A DNA stretch of 64,000 nucleotides from Micromonospora sp. AMSO31t. GTDB lineage: Bacteria > Actinomycetota > Actinomycetes > Mycobacteriales > Micromonosporaceae. This document shows, in pieces, positions 16,851 through 26,143 of this stretch (the first letter of the stretch is position 1; each line of letters starts with the position of its first letter). The position numbers and the translations under genes are program-made. The notes below the pieces were generated by a model that did no database searches, had not been told where the DNA came from, and was given only the letters and a program-made list of their open reading frames with translations. Where the stretch lies: the NCBI RefSeq assembly GCF_008868175.1, contig NZ_WBKT01000004.1, positions 34,870-98,869 on the forward strand. The letters are read 5' to 3'.

Positions 16851-17516
16851 TCAGCCGCCCGGGGTGACCAGCCCGCTCTCGTAGGCCAGCACGACGGCCT
16901 GGACCCGGTCGCGGAGCTGGAGCTTGGCCAGGATCCGGCCGACGTGGGTCTTCACGGTCGCCTCGGCCACGTGCACCCGGGCGGCGATCTCCGCGTTGGA
17001 GAGCCCCTGCGCGACGAGCAGCAGCACCTCCCGCTCCCGCTCGGTGAGCTGGGCCAGCCGCGGATCCTCGGTGGGTGCCGGTCCGAGCTGCCCGGCGAAC
17101 CGGTCGAGCAGCCGCCGGGTGATCGACGGGGCCACCACCGAGTCGCCCTCGGCGACCACCCGGATGGCCGCGAGCAGATCCTCCGGCGGCACGTTCTTGA
17201 GCAGAAAGCCGCTGGCGCCGGCGCGCAGCGCGGCGAACGCGTCGGCCTCGGTGTCGAAGGTGGTGAGCACCAGCACCCGGGGGCGGCGCTCGGCCGGCCG
17301 GGCGCAGATCCGCTTCGTCGCCTCCACGCCGTCCATGGTCGGCATCCGCAGGTCCATCACCACGACGTCGGCCTCGACCCGGTCCAGCACCCGCAGCGCG
17401 TCCGCGCCGTCGATGGCCTCGCCGACCACCGCGAGGTCGGGCTGGGAGTCGAGCACCATCCGGAACCCGGCGCGCACCAGCGCCTGGTCGTCGACGATCA
17501 CCACCCGGACAGTCAT
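16851..17516 (-). CDS. NarL/LuxR-family response regulator
   Basis: A 221-residue protein. The receiver domain (about 1-120) has the acidic pair DD (residues 9-10), the phosphorylated Asp in VVMDLRMP, Thr in VLTTF and Lys in FLLKN. The LuxR-type HTH (about 150-215) reads LTEREREVLLLVAQGLSNAEIA and ATVKTHVGRILAKL. It is paired with the histidine kinase gene upstream by an ATGA overlap and is followed by an ABC exporter, which is its likely target operon. Confidence 0.94.
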   Translation of the reverse strand: MTVRVVIVDDQALVRAGFRMVLDSQPDLAVVGEAIDGADALRVLDRVEADVVVMDLRMPTMDGVEATKRICARPAERRPRVLVLTTFDTEADAFAALRAGASGFLLKNVPPEDLLAAIRVVAEGDSVVAPSITRRLLDRFAGQLGPAPTEDPRLAQLTEREREVLLLVAQGLSNAEIAARVHVAEATVKTHVGRILAKLQLRDRVQAVVLAYESGLVTPGG

Positions 17517-18739
17517 GCCGCCGCCTTCCCTTCCTCGGTGCCCGACGCCGACGGTAGCGGCAGCCGCGCCTCGACCCGCCACCCCCCGCCCAACGTGGGG
17601 CCGGCGGCGAGGCTGCCGTCGTACACCCCGACCCGCTCGCGCATGCCGACCAGCCCGTGCCCGCCGGACGGCGCCGGCCGCACCACCGGACGGCCGCGCC
17701 CGTCGTCGACCGCCCGGACCACGACGGCGTCCGCGGACCAGTCGAGGCGCAGCTCGACCGCCGCGCCGACGCCGGCGTGCTTGAGCGCGTTGGTGAGGCT
17801 CTCCTGCACCACCCGGTAGACGGTCAGCTCCAGGCCGGGCGGCAGGGCGACCGGCGTGCCGGTGGCGGTGTCGGTGATCCGCAGGCCGGCGGCGCGGAAG
17901 CGGTCCAGCAGGTCGGGCAGCTCGACGAGGGCCGGCCGCCGGTGCGCCGGCTCCGCGTCGAGAGCGGCGTCGGGGGCGGCCGCCGGCTCCGGCCGGCTCG
18001 GTTCCCGGAGTACGCCCACGAGGCGCCGCATCTCCTCCAGCGCCTGCCGGCCGGTGTCCGCCACCACCTTCGCCGCCTCCCGCGCCGTTTCGGGGTCGCG
18101 GTCGATGGTGAACCGCACCCCGTCGGCCTGCACGATCATCACGGCCATGCTGTGCGCGACGACGTCGTGCAGCTCGCGGGCGATCCGGGTGCGCTCCTCG
18201 GCGACCGCCGCCCGCGCCTCGGCCTCCCGCTCGCGTTCCAGCGTGGTGGCCCGCTCCTCCAGGCTCACCACGTAGAGCCGGCGGGTCCGCACGTTCAGCC
18301 CGACGAGCCACACCGCGCCGGTGACCAGCCCGTAGTAGAGCGCGCCGGCCCACCAGGGCGCCGCCCCGGGCATCTGGGCGGCGGCGAGGAGCACACCGAT
18401 GGCCGCGCCGATCCCGGCCAGGACGCCGTCGCGCAGCCGGTCGGCGTACTTGACCACGCTGTAGAGGGCGATGAGCACGCCGATGTCGTAGGCCAGCGGG
18501 CCCCAGCCCAGGACCACCTGGAGCAGCGCGAGCACGGCCACCCCGGCCGCCACCGCCGACGGGTGGGTCCGCCGGAACAGCAGGACCAGCGCCATCACCA
18601 GGCCGACGGCCGTGGCCGCGACCCCGCCGTTCTCGACGAAGATCCCCAGTACGGCGAAGAGGGCCACCAGCCCGGAGACGGCGACGTCGAACGCGACGCT
18701 GCGCAGCGGGCGGCCGAAGACGATGCGCTCCACGGTCAC
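17513..18739 (-). CDS. Sensor histidine kinase (HisKA_3 / NarL-partner type)
   Basis: A 408-residue membrane kinase: about five N-terminal hydrophobic helices (about 15-160) without a recognisable sensor domain, then HisKA_3 with ARELHDVVAHSMAVM (phospho-His near residue 193) and an HATPase domain near the C terminus (DGRGRP and GGHGLVGMRERV). GTG 18739 is the start. The lack of an extracellular domain resembles intramembrane-sensing kinases associated with ABC exporters. The ATGA overlap with the response regulator shows translational coupling. Confidence 0.93.
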   Translation of the reverse strand: MTVERIVFGRPLRSVAFDVAVSGLVALFAVLGIFVENGGVAATAVGLVMALVLLFRRTHPSAVAAGVAVLALLQVVLGWGPLAYDIGVLIALYSVVKYADRLRDGVLAGIGAAIGVLLAAAQMPGAAPWWAGALYYGLVTGAVWLVGLNVRTRRLYVVSLEERATTLEREREAEARAAVAEERTRIARELHDVVAHSMAVMIVQADGVRFTIDRDPETAREAAKVVADTGRQALEEMRRLVGVLREPSRPEPAAAPDAALDAEPAHRRPALVELPDLLDRFRAAGLRITDTATGTPVALPPGLELTVYRVVQESLTNALKHAGVGAAVELRLDWSADAVVVRAVDDGRGRPVVRPAPSGGHGLVGMRERVGVYDGSLAAGPTLGGGWRVEARLPLPSASGTEEGKAAA

Positions 18740-18778
18740 CCAGGGTACGGGTTGACGCGCACGTCGATGCTCAGCCAG

Positions 18779-19018
18779 TCACGCGGACGGATCGGCTACG
18801 AAGACCCCCAGGCCCTGGTGTCCGTACAGTTCGCCGGTTTCGATCAGGATCGTGATCGCCTGCCGAACGGTGGACGGGCTGCCGACCTCGTACAGGTCGG
18901 CCAGCGCCTTGGTCGACGGCAGCTTGTGGCCCGGCGGCCACTCGCCGGAGGCGATGCGTTGCCTGATGTCGGCGATGATCCGCCGGTAGTGCGGCTCGAA
19001 CTTCCGTGGTGCGGGCAT
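18779..19018 (-). CDS. Minimal GntR-type winged-helix regulator
   Basis: A 79-residue protein consisting only of the GntR wHTH: IADIRQRIASGEWPPGHKLPST, LADLYEVGSPSTVRQAITILIETGEL, and the wing GLGVFVAD. It has no effector-binding domain, like the small GntR proteins common in actinomycetes. ATG 19018 is preceded by GGGAG at 8 nt, and that site is itself inside one copy of a repeated 14-bp sequence (19027-19040), a likely operator. This suggests autoregulation by occlusion of its own ribosome site or promoter. The divergent small gene at 19312 may be co-regulated. Confidence 0.85.
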   Translation of the reverse strand: MPAPRKFEPHYRRIIADIRQRIASGEWPPGHKLPSTKALADLYEVGSPSTVRQAITILIETGELYGHQGLGVFVADPSA

Positions 19019-19026
19019 GCGAAGTA

Positions 19027-19040
19027 CTCCCAGCTAGGCA
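19027..19040. repeat. Repeated 14-bp motif, copy 1 (candidate GntR operator)
   Basis: CTCCCAGCTAGGCA, identical to a copy exactly 100 bp downstream. On the minus strand it reads TGCCTAGCTGGGAG with a near-palindromic core CCTAGCTGGG. It overlaps the ribosome site of the GntR gene. Confidence 0.6.
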
Positions 19041-19083
19041 CGCCCATCTGATCACGCCGCCGGGGAGGACTTCAAGAGCAACG

Positions 19084-19111
19084 TTGACTTTACCAGTATT
19101 GTCGGTAGAGT
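19084..19111 (+). promoter_or_regulatory. Sigma-70-type promoter between the GntR repeats
   Basis: TTGACT (19084-19089), 16-nt spacer, TAGAGT (19106-19111) is close to the housekeeping consensus and points to the gene at 19312. The predicted transcription start falls about 9 nt before copy 2 of the 14-bp motif, so a bound regulator would block elongation or initiation. Confidence 0.65.
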
Positions 19112-19126
19112 TCCTGAGCGAGGAGG

Positions 19127-19140
19127 CTCCCAGCTAGGCA
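19127..19140. repeat. Repeated 14-bp motif, copy 2 (candidate GntR operator)
   Basis: Exact copy of CTCCCAGCTAGGCA, directly after the predicted start of transcription of the plus-strand promoter. Confidence 0.6.
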
Positions 19141-19311
19141 CTGCGGCGTCACCTCTCGGAGCGGCGTCCGGCGGCCCGCTGCTCCGACCACAGCCCCGGC
19201 ACCAGAGACGGGCCCGGGGCGGGTGCCGGGCTCCGGCCGGCTCGGGCGCGCGATCGCGCCGGCCGCCCCCGCCCGCCTCGGCGCCGCCCTCCGTCACTCC
19301 CAGGGAGAGCC

Positions 19312-19572
19312 ATGGACTCCACCGGCGCGGCCTCCGAGCCGCGATGGATCATCCACCTGCCCACCGTGCTCACCCGGCTCACCGAGGCGACCGCGCTGGC
19401 CGTCGCGCTGCGCGAGTCGCTGGGCCACGTCACCGCCGTCGACTTCGGCGAGACCACACTCAGCGAGGAGGATCGCCAGTTCGTGCGTACCCGGATCTGG
19501 TGTGACGCCCGGCTGCCCGACCACACCCGCTGCCGGCTGCGGACCGACCACGACGGACCCTGCGGCGGATGA
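19312..19572 (+). CDS. Small protein with C-terminal Cys/His motif
   Basis: An 86-residue soluble protein. ATG 19312 has GGGAG about 7 nt upstream. The N-terminal half is helical and amphipathic. The C terminus has WCDARLPDHTRCRLRTDHD followed by GPC, a C-x8-H/C...H...C spacing seen in small actinomycete zinc-binding proteins; zinc binding is inferred. It is downstream of a strong promoter carrying the repeated GntR-type site, so it is probably controlled by the adjacent GntR protein. No family is recognised. Confidence 0.6.
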   Translation: MDSTGAASEPRWIIHLPTVLTRLTEATALAVALRESLGHVTAVDFGETTLSEEDRQFVRTRIWCDARLPDHTRCRLRTDHDGPCGG

Positions 19573-19635
19573 GCGGTCACGGATCTTGGACAGTTGGCGT
19601 TCGGTGCGAACGGCAAGTCTCCCAGATCGGAGGAG

Positions 19636-20331
19636 TCAGGCGCCGATCAGCTCGCGGAGGCGGGTGATCTCGGCGGACTGCTCGACGGCGACGGCGTTGG
19701 CGAACTCCTGGAGGGTCTGGTCCGCGCCGACCTTGAGCAGGTCGGTGGACATGACGACCGCGCCCTCGTGGTGTGCGGTCATCATCCGCACGAAGAGGCG
19801 GTCGAAGGCCGCGCCCCGGGTGGCGGCGAGCTGCCGGATGGCCTCGGCGGACTGCATCCCGCGCATCGTGCCGTGGTCGTGACCGGGGACCTCGGCGGGC
19901 AGCCCGCGGGTGCCGAGCCAGCCGCGCAGCACCCCGATCTCGGGCCCCTGGGCGGCCCGGATGCGGTCGGCGACGGCGCGTACCCGGGGGTCGGCCGCCC
20001 GGTCGGGGGCGAGGGTCGCCATCTCCAGCGCCTGCTGGTGGTGCGGGATCATCATCCGGACGTACCAGACGTCGAGGCCGTTGTAGCGGGGCGGTGCGGC
20101 GTCGCGGACCTCCTGGGCGGCACGGGTGGCCGCCGACGCCCCCGGCCGGCCGGGCACGACGACGGGTGGCGCGTCGACCGGTGGGGCGGCAGCGGTGGCG
20201 GCAGTGGTGGTGGCGGACGGAGCGGCCGCGGGGCGGTCGTCCCCCGGCCACGCCAGCGCCACGCCGGCCACGACCAGGAGCACCGCCAGCGCTGTGACGG
20301 CGAGCCAGACACGTCCCTGCCGGCCGGTCAT
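19636..20331 (-). CDS. DUF305 domain protein, membrane-anchored
   Basis: A 231-residue protein with an N-terminal membrane anchor (about residues 9-28), an Ala/Pro-rich linker and a DUF305 domain (about 75-231). The domain shows both conserved metal-ligand-like motifs: VRMMIPHHQQALEMA and VRMMTAHHEGAVVMS, plus HDHGTM between them. DUF305 is a four-helix ferritin-like bundle found next to copper and other stress genes; it probably sits outside the membrane. The start ATG 20331 is preceded by GGAGG. It is divergent from a secreted LVIVD-type protein, and these two families often occur together. Confidence 0.9.
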   Translation of the reverse strand: MTGRQGRVWLAVTALAVLLVVAGVALAWPGDDRPAAAPSATTTAATAAAPPVDAPPVVVPGRPGASAATRAAQEVRDAAPPRYNGLDVWYVRMMIPHHQQALEMATLAPDRAADPRVRAVADRIRAAQGPEIGVLRGWLGTRGLPAEVPGHDHGTMRGMQSAEAIRQLAATRGAAFDRLFVRMMTAHHEGAVVMSTDLLKVGADQTLQEFANAVAVEQSAEITRLRELIGA

Positions 20332-20387
20332 ACGAAACTCCCTCCGGTCGAGGTGAGAGCGATCCTATCCATAGACAATCCTGCTTG

Positions 20388-20407
20388 AATGTGACTGGCA
20401 TCACATT
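20388..20407. promoter_or_regulatory. CRP-like palindrome between divergent DUF305 and LVIVD genes
   Basis: AATGTGA, 6-nt spacer, TCACATT: a perfect 7-6-7 inverted repeat containing the canonical CRP-family pattern TGTGA-N6-TCACA. A second small palindrome (GATGA-atg-TCATC) follows at about 20407-20419. A possible minus-strand promoter (TTCAAG, 16 nt, TAGGAT) begins at the edge of the palindrome. Confidence 0.65.
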
Positions 20408-20469
20408 GATGAATGTCATCGACCGGTAAGGTGTGGAAAATCATCATCCCCTTTCGGAGGGTGCCGCCG

Positions 20470-21921
<1,452 letters not shown>

Positions 21922-21942
21922 CCCTGAGCTCGTGATCCGTCG

Positions 21943-21978
21943 GCCGGGTCCGGCCCCCGTCGTGGGGCCGGGCCCGGC
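21943..21978. terminator. GC hairpin between convergent genes
   Basis: A 15-bp inverted repeat (21943-21957 with 21964-21978) with one G.T-type mismatch and a 6-nt loop, directly adjacent to the stop of the minus-strand gene. Confidence 0.7.
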
Positions 21979-22971
21979 TCAGCTCATCGGCAGCCGGTAG
22001 CCGCGCTCGCCGCCGCCCGCGGTGACCAGCCGCACCTCGCCGGTGCGCAGCCCGTAGGTCACCGACCAGCGGGTGTGCGGCTGCCGGACGGAGTCGAGCA
22101 GGCGCAGCGCCGCCGGGGCGTCGACCGTGCCGCCGGCCCGGTCCAGTGCCTCGGCCAGCACCCCGTAGCGGTGGTCGGTGCGCAGCTCCCGGTCGGCCAC
22201 CCCGACGGCCGGCACGTTGGTCAGCGCCTGCCAGGCGCCCCGGCCCTTCTCGGCCCGCATCCGGCCGTCCACGAACTCGATCACGGCGGACGCCCCGGTG
22301 GCGTCGGCGATCAGGTAGTGCAGCGGCGGGCCGCCGTCGAAGTCCAGGTTGTAACGCCCGAACACGGCGATCGCCTCATCCACCGTGGCGGCCGAGTCCA
22401 GCACCAGGCGCAGGACGCGCACCGAGCCGACGGTGGGCCGGCCGGGCACCGGCTCGGCGGTCGCGCCGTCGTCGGCGGCCAGCCCGACGGCCAGGCCCCG
22501 CTCGTTCATCCCGTCGAAGGGCAGCAGCGGGGCGTTCAGCAGCCGGCGGTCGCCGGCCGGGTCGGCCGTGACCCCCAGGTAGGAGATGTCCACCAGGGAG
22601 ATCGAGGCGTAGCCGTCCGGCGGGTCGGTGCGCAGGACCAGCGCCGGGTTCGCGTCCCAGTCGAAATTGCGGGCGAACAGCGGCCGGCTCCGGTCGCCGC
22701 CCGCGGCGAAGAGGGAGCAGCCGAACGGGCTCGCCTGCGGGGTGCCCGCGATGCCGACGGTGGGATCGTAGTCGCCGGCGTACGTCATCTCGTACAGCGG
22801 CAGGTCGTCGACCCGGCGCAGGCTGGCCAGGGTCCGCTCGACCTGGCCGGCGTCCTGCCGGGAAGCGCTCGGCGTGCCGGTCCCGGCCGGCGCGGCGGCC
22901 GGGCGGCCCTCGGCGCAGCCGGTGGTCACGAGGAGCAGGGCGAGCCCGGTAGCGAGCAGGGTCCTCCGCAT
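21979..22971 (-). CDS. Lipoprotein linear amide C-N hydrolase (choloylglycine hydrolase / C45-like)
   Basis: A 330-residue lipoprotein: signal peptide with lipobox VTTGC (Cys19), then an Ntn-hydrolase fold. FGCSLFAAGG places a likely nucleophile Cys near residue 85, followed by FARNFDWD, the RNxD motif of choloylglycine hydrolase and penicillin V acylase families. LLPFDGMNERGLAVGL and LHYLIADATGASAVIEF are also family-typical. It would cleave an amide (acyl-amino-acid, acyl-homoserine-lactone or bile-type) outside the membrane; the natural substrate is unknown. It is the last gene of a leftward run after a ribokinase gene (45-nt gap). Confidence 0.85.
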   Translation of the reverse strand: MRRTLLATGLALLLVTTGCAEGRPAAAPAGTGTPSASRQDAGQVERTLASLRRVDDLPLYEMTYAGDYDPTVGIAGTPQASPFGCSLFAAGGDRSRPLFARNFDWDANPALVLRTDPPDGYASISLVDISYLGVTADPAGDRRLLNAPLLPFDGMNERGLAVGLAADDGATAEPVPGRPTVGSVRVLRLVLDSAATVDEAIAVFGRYNLDFDGGPPLHYLIADATGASAVIEFVDGRMRAEKGRGAWQALTNVPAVGVADRELRTDHRYGVLAEALDRAGGTVDAPAALRLLDSVRQPHTRWSVTYGLRTGEVRLVTAGGGERGYRLPMS

Positions 22972-23016
22972 GCCCGCGACGCTAGAAGAGGCGGCGACGG
23001 TTGTCCATGGGGGACG

Positions 23017-23952
23017 TCAGCGGTCGGGGATGCGCGCCAGCTGCGCCTCGATCGCCTCCCGGGTCAGGGCGGGCCGGCCCCCGGCGTGGCCGACGGTCGC
23101 GCCGGCCGCCGCGACCGCGTACCGGGCGATCCGGGGGTACGGATCCTCGCGGAGCAGGCCGGCCGTCACGGCGGCGACGAAGGCGTCGCCGGCCCCGGTG
23201 CTGTCCACCGTGGCCGTCTCGCTCAGCGGCACGAACAGCTCCCCGTCCGGCCAGACGAACGCGTTCCCCTCCCCCGCCACCTCGATGGCGACCAGCGCCG
23301 GCCCTCGGGCGGCCAGCTCCCGGCCGGCGCCCAGCCCCGCCTCGGCGTCCTTCGGCGGGTCGCCGCCGAGCAACAGGCCGGCCTCCCGCGCGTCGGCCCG
23401 CAGCACGTCCGCCCGGGACAGCAGTTCCGCCGCGCCGGCCGGGTCGGCCGGCGCGCCGTCGAGCACCACGAGCCGGCCGGCGTCGCGGGCGTGCCGCACC
23501 GCCGCGAGGGCCGCCGGCAGCGGCTGCTGGAGCTGGACGACCACCGCGCGGGCGGCCCGCAACACCTCGGCCGCGCCGGTCACGTCCGCCTCGGCGAGCA
23601 GGGTCGCCTCGGGGATGTCCTCCAGGTACCGCCAGCGGGCCCGGGCGTCCACCACGTCCACGATGAGCGCGCTCGGCGTCCCCGCCCGGCGCAGCACCGG
23701 GGCCACGTCGATGCCGTCGCTGCGGGCCCGGCCCAGCAACCGGTCACCGACCTCGTCCTCGCCGACCACACCGAGCAGCCCGACCCGGACGCCGAGCTGG
23801 GCCAACCCGACCGCCTGGTTGGCGCCCTTGCCGCCGAGCAGTTCCCGCCGGCACCGCACCGGGGCCGTGCCGGACGGGCCGGGCACCTCGTCCACCCGCA
23901 GCACGAGGTCCCGCGCCACCTGCCCCACCACGATCGCGTCCAGTCCGGTCAT
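23017..23952 (-). CDS. PfkB-family sugar kinase, ribokinase-like
   Basis: A 311-residue kinase. The N-terminal PfkB signature GGKGANQAVGLAQLG (about residue 40) and the C-terminal DSTGAGDAFVAAV (about 243-255; catalytic Asp in GAGD) are both present. It phosphorylates a sugar or nucleoside with ATP in the cytosol; ribose is likely but adenosine or fructose derivatives cannot be excluded. No sugar transporter or RbsD lies nearby. The gene sits 39 nt after the DUF1203 gene. Confidence 0.88.
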   Translation of the reverse strand: MTGLDAIVVGQVARDLVLRVDEVPGPSGTAPVRCRRELLGGKGANQAVGLAQLGVRVGLLGVVGEDEVGDRLLGRARSDGIDVAPVLRRAGTPSALIVDVVDARARWRYLEDIPEATLLAEADVTGAAEVLRAARAVVVQLQQPLPAALAAVRHARDAGRLVVLDGAPADPAGAAELLSRADVLRADAREAGLLLGGDPPKDAEAGLGAGRELAARGPALVAIEVAGEGNAFVWPDGELFVPLSETATVDSTGAGDAFVAAVTAGLLREDPYPRIARYAVAAAGATVGHAGGRPALTREAIEAQLARIPDR

Positions 23953-23991
23953 GCCGGGCTGATACCCCGGCCGCCGCCGGTCACGCCCGGC

Positions 23992-24465
23992 TCAGCCGCG
24001 GACCACGGTGAACATCCAGCAGCCGTACACCACGTTGCGGCTGTGCAGGCGGTCCACGGTGGGGTCGGCCAGCAGCTCCGCGATGACCGCCTCCGGGTCG
24101 TCCCCGTCGTGCCGCCGGCCGCCGACGATCCGGCCCCGCCGGTCGTACGCCCGCAGCACCTGCGGTCGCCCCCGCCAGTCGGCCGGGTACGCCGTCACGT
24201 CGGCGGGGCCGGGGCACTCCGCGGCGTGCGCGAAGATCGGCCCCACCTCGCGGTACGGGCCGGGCGGCAGCGGCGGGGCGTACCCGAAGAGCAGCAGCGC
24301 CTCGCCCGCGGCGGCGTCGCGGAGGCAGCAGCGCAGCGGCTCGCCGCCCTCGGCGCAGCACCGCTCGGTCGGCTGGCCGGAGGCGTCGCGGCCGGTCCGC
24401 CGCACGTCGGCCAGCGCCTCGGCGGGCACGGGCTGGATGGCGTACCTGATGCGCGTCGTCGTCAT
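23992..24465 (-). CDS. DUF1203 family protein
   Basis: A 157-residue soluble protein. Landmarks of DUF1203 are CCLRDAAAGEALLLFGYAPP (residues about 46-65), PYREVGPIFAHA and YPADWRGRPQVLRAYD, and the C-terminal SRNVVYGCWMFTVVR. Several Cys residues lie in the first 50 residues (CCAEGG, CCLR). The function of the family is unknown. It is likely co-transcribed with the ribokinase gene; the gap to the asnB stop upstream is 69 nt. Confidence 0.85.
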   Translation of the reverse strand: MTTTRIRYAIQPVPAEALADVRRTGRDASGQPTERCCAEGGEPLRCCLRDAAAGEALLLFGYAPPLPPGPYREVGPIFAHAAECPGPADVTAYPADWRGRPQVLRAYDRRGRIVGGRRHDGDDPEAVIAELLADPTVDRLHSRNVVYGCWMFTVVRG

Positions 24466-24534
24466 GCGTCCAGCCTGGCGCGGGACGCGCCCGGTGGCTG
24501 GCGGCCATCGGACCTCGCGGGCGCGAGGCCGCGG

Positions 24535-26139
24535 TCACGGACGGGACGGGACGCGCCGCACGGCGCGCGGGCCGACCAGGCGCCGGACCACCGGCACGGC
24601 GTTCCACTTCGCCGCGCCGACGAGGTCCCGGGCGTGCTCCAGCACGGTGTAGTCGGGGCGGGCCTGCCCGTCGGCGATGGCCCGGTCCAGGTCGTTGCCG
24701 CACCGGGTGAGCACGCTGTCGAAGTCGCGCCGGACCGGTTCGAGCAGCTGGTAGCCGAAGGAGCGGTGCAGCCGGGCGAAGAGCGGCTTGTAGAGCCGGG
24801 CCCGCTCGTGCAGCCCGGACGAGTACGACATGGGGTTCTTCGGCCGCCGCCGGACGTAGTCGGGCAGCAGGTCGGCGAAGGCCCGCCGGACGATCCACTT
24901 CTCCTGCCCGTCGCGCAGCTTGAGGTCCAGCGGCAGCCGCATGGCCAGCTCGACCACGCTGAGGTCGAGGAAGGGCACCCGGGCCTCCACGCCGTGGCCC
25001 ATGCTGGCGCGGTCCACCCGCTGCAGCTCGGTGCGGCACAGGTTACGGATCTTGTGGAGGAAGAGCCGCCGGGACCGCTCCGGGCCGACCTGGTGGTACA
25101 TCGGGTAGCCGCCGAACAGCTCGTCCGAGCCGTCGCCGGTGAGCACCACCTTGACGCCCAGCTCCCGCAGCCGCCGGAAGATCGGCACCGAGACCACGGC
25201 GTTGATGATGTCGCCGTACTCGGTCAGCTCGGAGATCCGGATGGCCTCGCGCACGTCGGCCAGCCGGATGTCGCGGGGGCGCAGCTCGATGACCTCGTGC
25301 GGCACACCCAGGTCGGCGGCGAGCCGCCGGGCGTACGCCACGTCGGGGCTGCCCGGGGCGCCGACCGTGACCGCCACGCAGTCCGGGTGCAGCTGGGTGG
25401 CGTGCAGCAGGGCCAGCGAGCTGTCCAGGCCGCCGGAGAGCACCACCCCGACGGTGAGGTCGGTGTCCAGCCGCACCCGCATGCTGTCGGTGAGCGCGAC
25501 CCGGACGAGCAGGGCGGCCTCGTCCGGGTCGTCGATCACCGGCAGCCCGGCGCCGAGGGTGAGCAGGTCGACGTACGGGCGCAGCCGGACCGGCCCGTCG
25601 GGCTCGGCCCAGCCGTGGTGCCCCGGCGGCACCTCGCTGATCGGCGCGCCGTGCCCGACCAGCGCCTTCAGCTCGGAGGCGAGGTGCAGGCAGCCGGGGC
25701 CGCGGGACCAGTAGAGGGGCTTCACCCCGAGCGGGTCCCGGGCCACGTAGGTCCGGCCGGTCGCCCGCTCCACCACCGCGAAGGCGTACTCGCCGCGCAG
25801 CCGGCGGACCGCCTCCTCGCCCCACTGCCGAAAGGCGACGAGCACCACCTCGGTGTCGCCGGTGGTGCGGAACTCGTGCCCGAGCCGGGTCAGCTCGGCC
25901 CGCAGCTCGTGGTGGTTGAAGACCTCGCCGTTGTAACAGAGGACGTGCCGCTCGTCGGGCGAGACCCAGGGCTGCACGGCCCGCTCGCGGTCCACCACCC
26001 GCAACCGGCGTACGCCGGCGAGCAGGCCGGCCTCCTGCCGGGTCTCGGTCACCTCGCCGCGCGGGGCGAGGACGGCCAGCATCCGCCGGAAGAGGGCCGG
26101 GTCGGCCTCGGGGCCGATGCTCAGCGCGATCCCGCACAT
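24535..26139 (-). CDS. asnB: Asparagine synthetase-type glutamine amidotransferase (AsnB family)
   Basis: A 534-residue two-domain enzyme: N-terminal class II glutaminase (MCGIALS with Cys2 nucleophile, YNGEVFNHHEL, GEYAFAV) and C-terminal ATP-PPase domain (SGGLDSS near residue 233, GDGSDELFGGYPMY). Members amidate aspartate, or in some Gram-positives (AsnB, LtsA) amidate meso-diaminopimelate of peptidoglycan. It is 4 nt downstream of an M15-peptidase-like gene, which hints at a cell-wall role, but free asparagine synthesis cannot be excluded from sequence. It is slightly shorter than typical mycobacterial AsnB. Confidence 0.9.
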   Translation of the reverse strand: MCGIALSIGPEADPALFRRMLAVLAPRGEVTETRQEAGLLAGVRRLRVVDRERAVQPWVSPDERHVLCYNGEVFNHHELRAELTRLGHEFRTTGDTEVVLVAFRQWGEEAVRRLRGEYAFAVVERATGRTYVARDPLGVKPLYWSRGPGCLHLASELKALVGHGAPISEVPPGHHGWAEPDGPVRLRPYVDLLTLGAGLPVIDDPDEAALLVRVALTDSMRVRLDTDLTVGVVLSGGLDSSLALLHATQLHPDCVAVTVGAPGSPDVAYARRLAADLGVPHEVIELRPRDIRLADVREAIRISELTEYGDIINAVVSVPIFRRLRELGVKVVLTGDGSDELFGGYPMYHQVGPERSRRLFLHKIRNLCRTELQRVDRASMGHGVEARVPFLDLSVVELAMRLPLDLKLRDGQEKWIVRRAFADLLPDYVRRRPKNPMSYSSGLHERARLYKPLFARLHRSFGYQLLEPVRRDFDSVLTRCGNDLDRAIADGQARPDYTVLEHARDLVGAAKWNAVPVVRRLVGPRAVRRVPSRP

Positions 26140-26143
26140 CGAC

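Noticed and set aside
19584..19630. Possible terminator hairpin between 19572 and the DUF305 stop
   Set aside because: Only a 6-bp stem (CGTTCG with CGAACG) is visible, too weak to list as a terminator.
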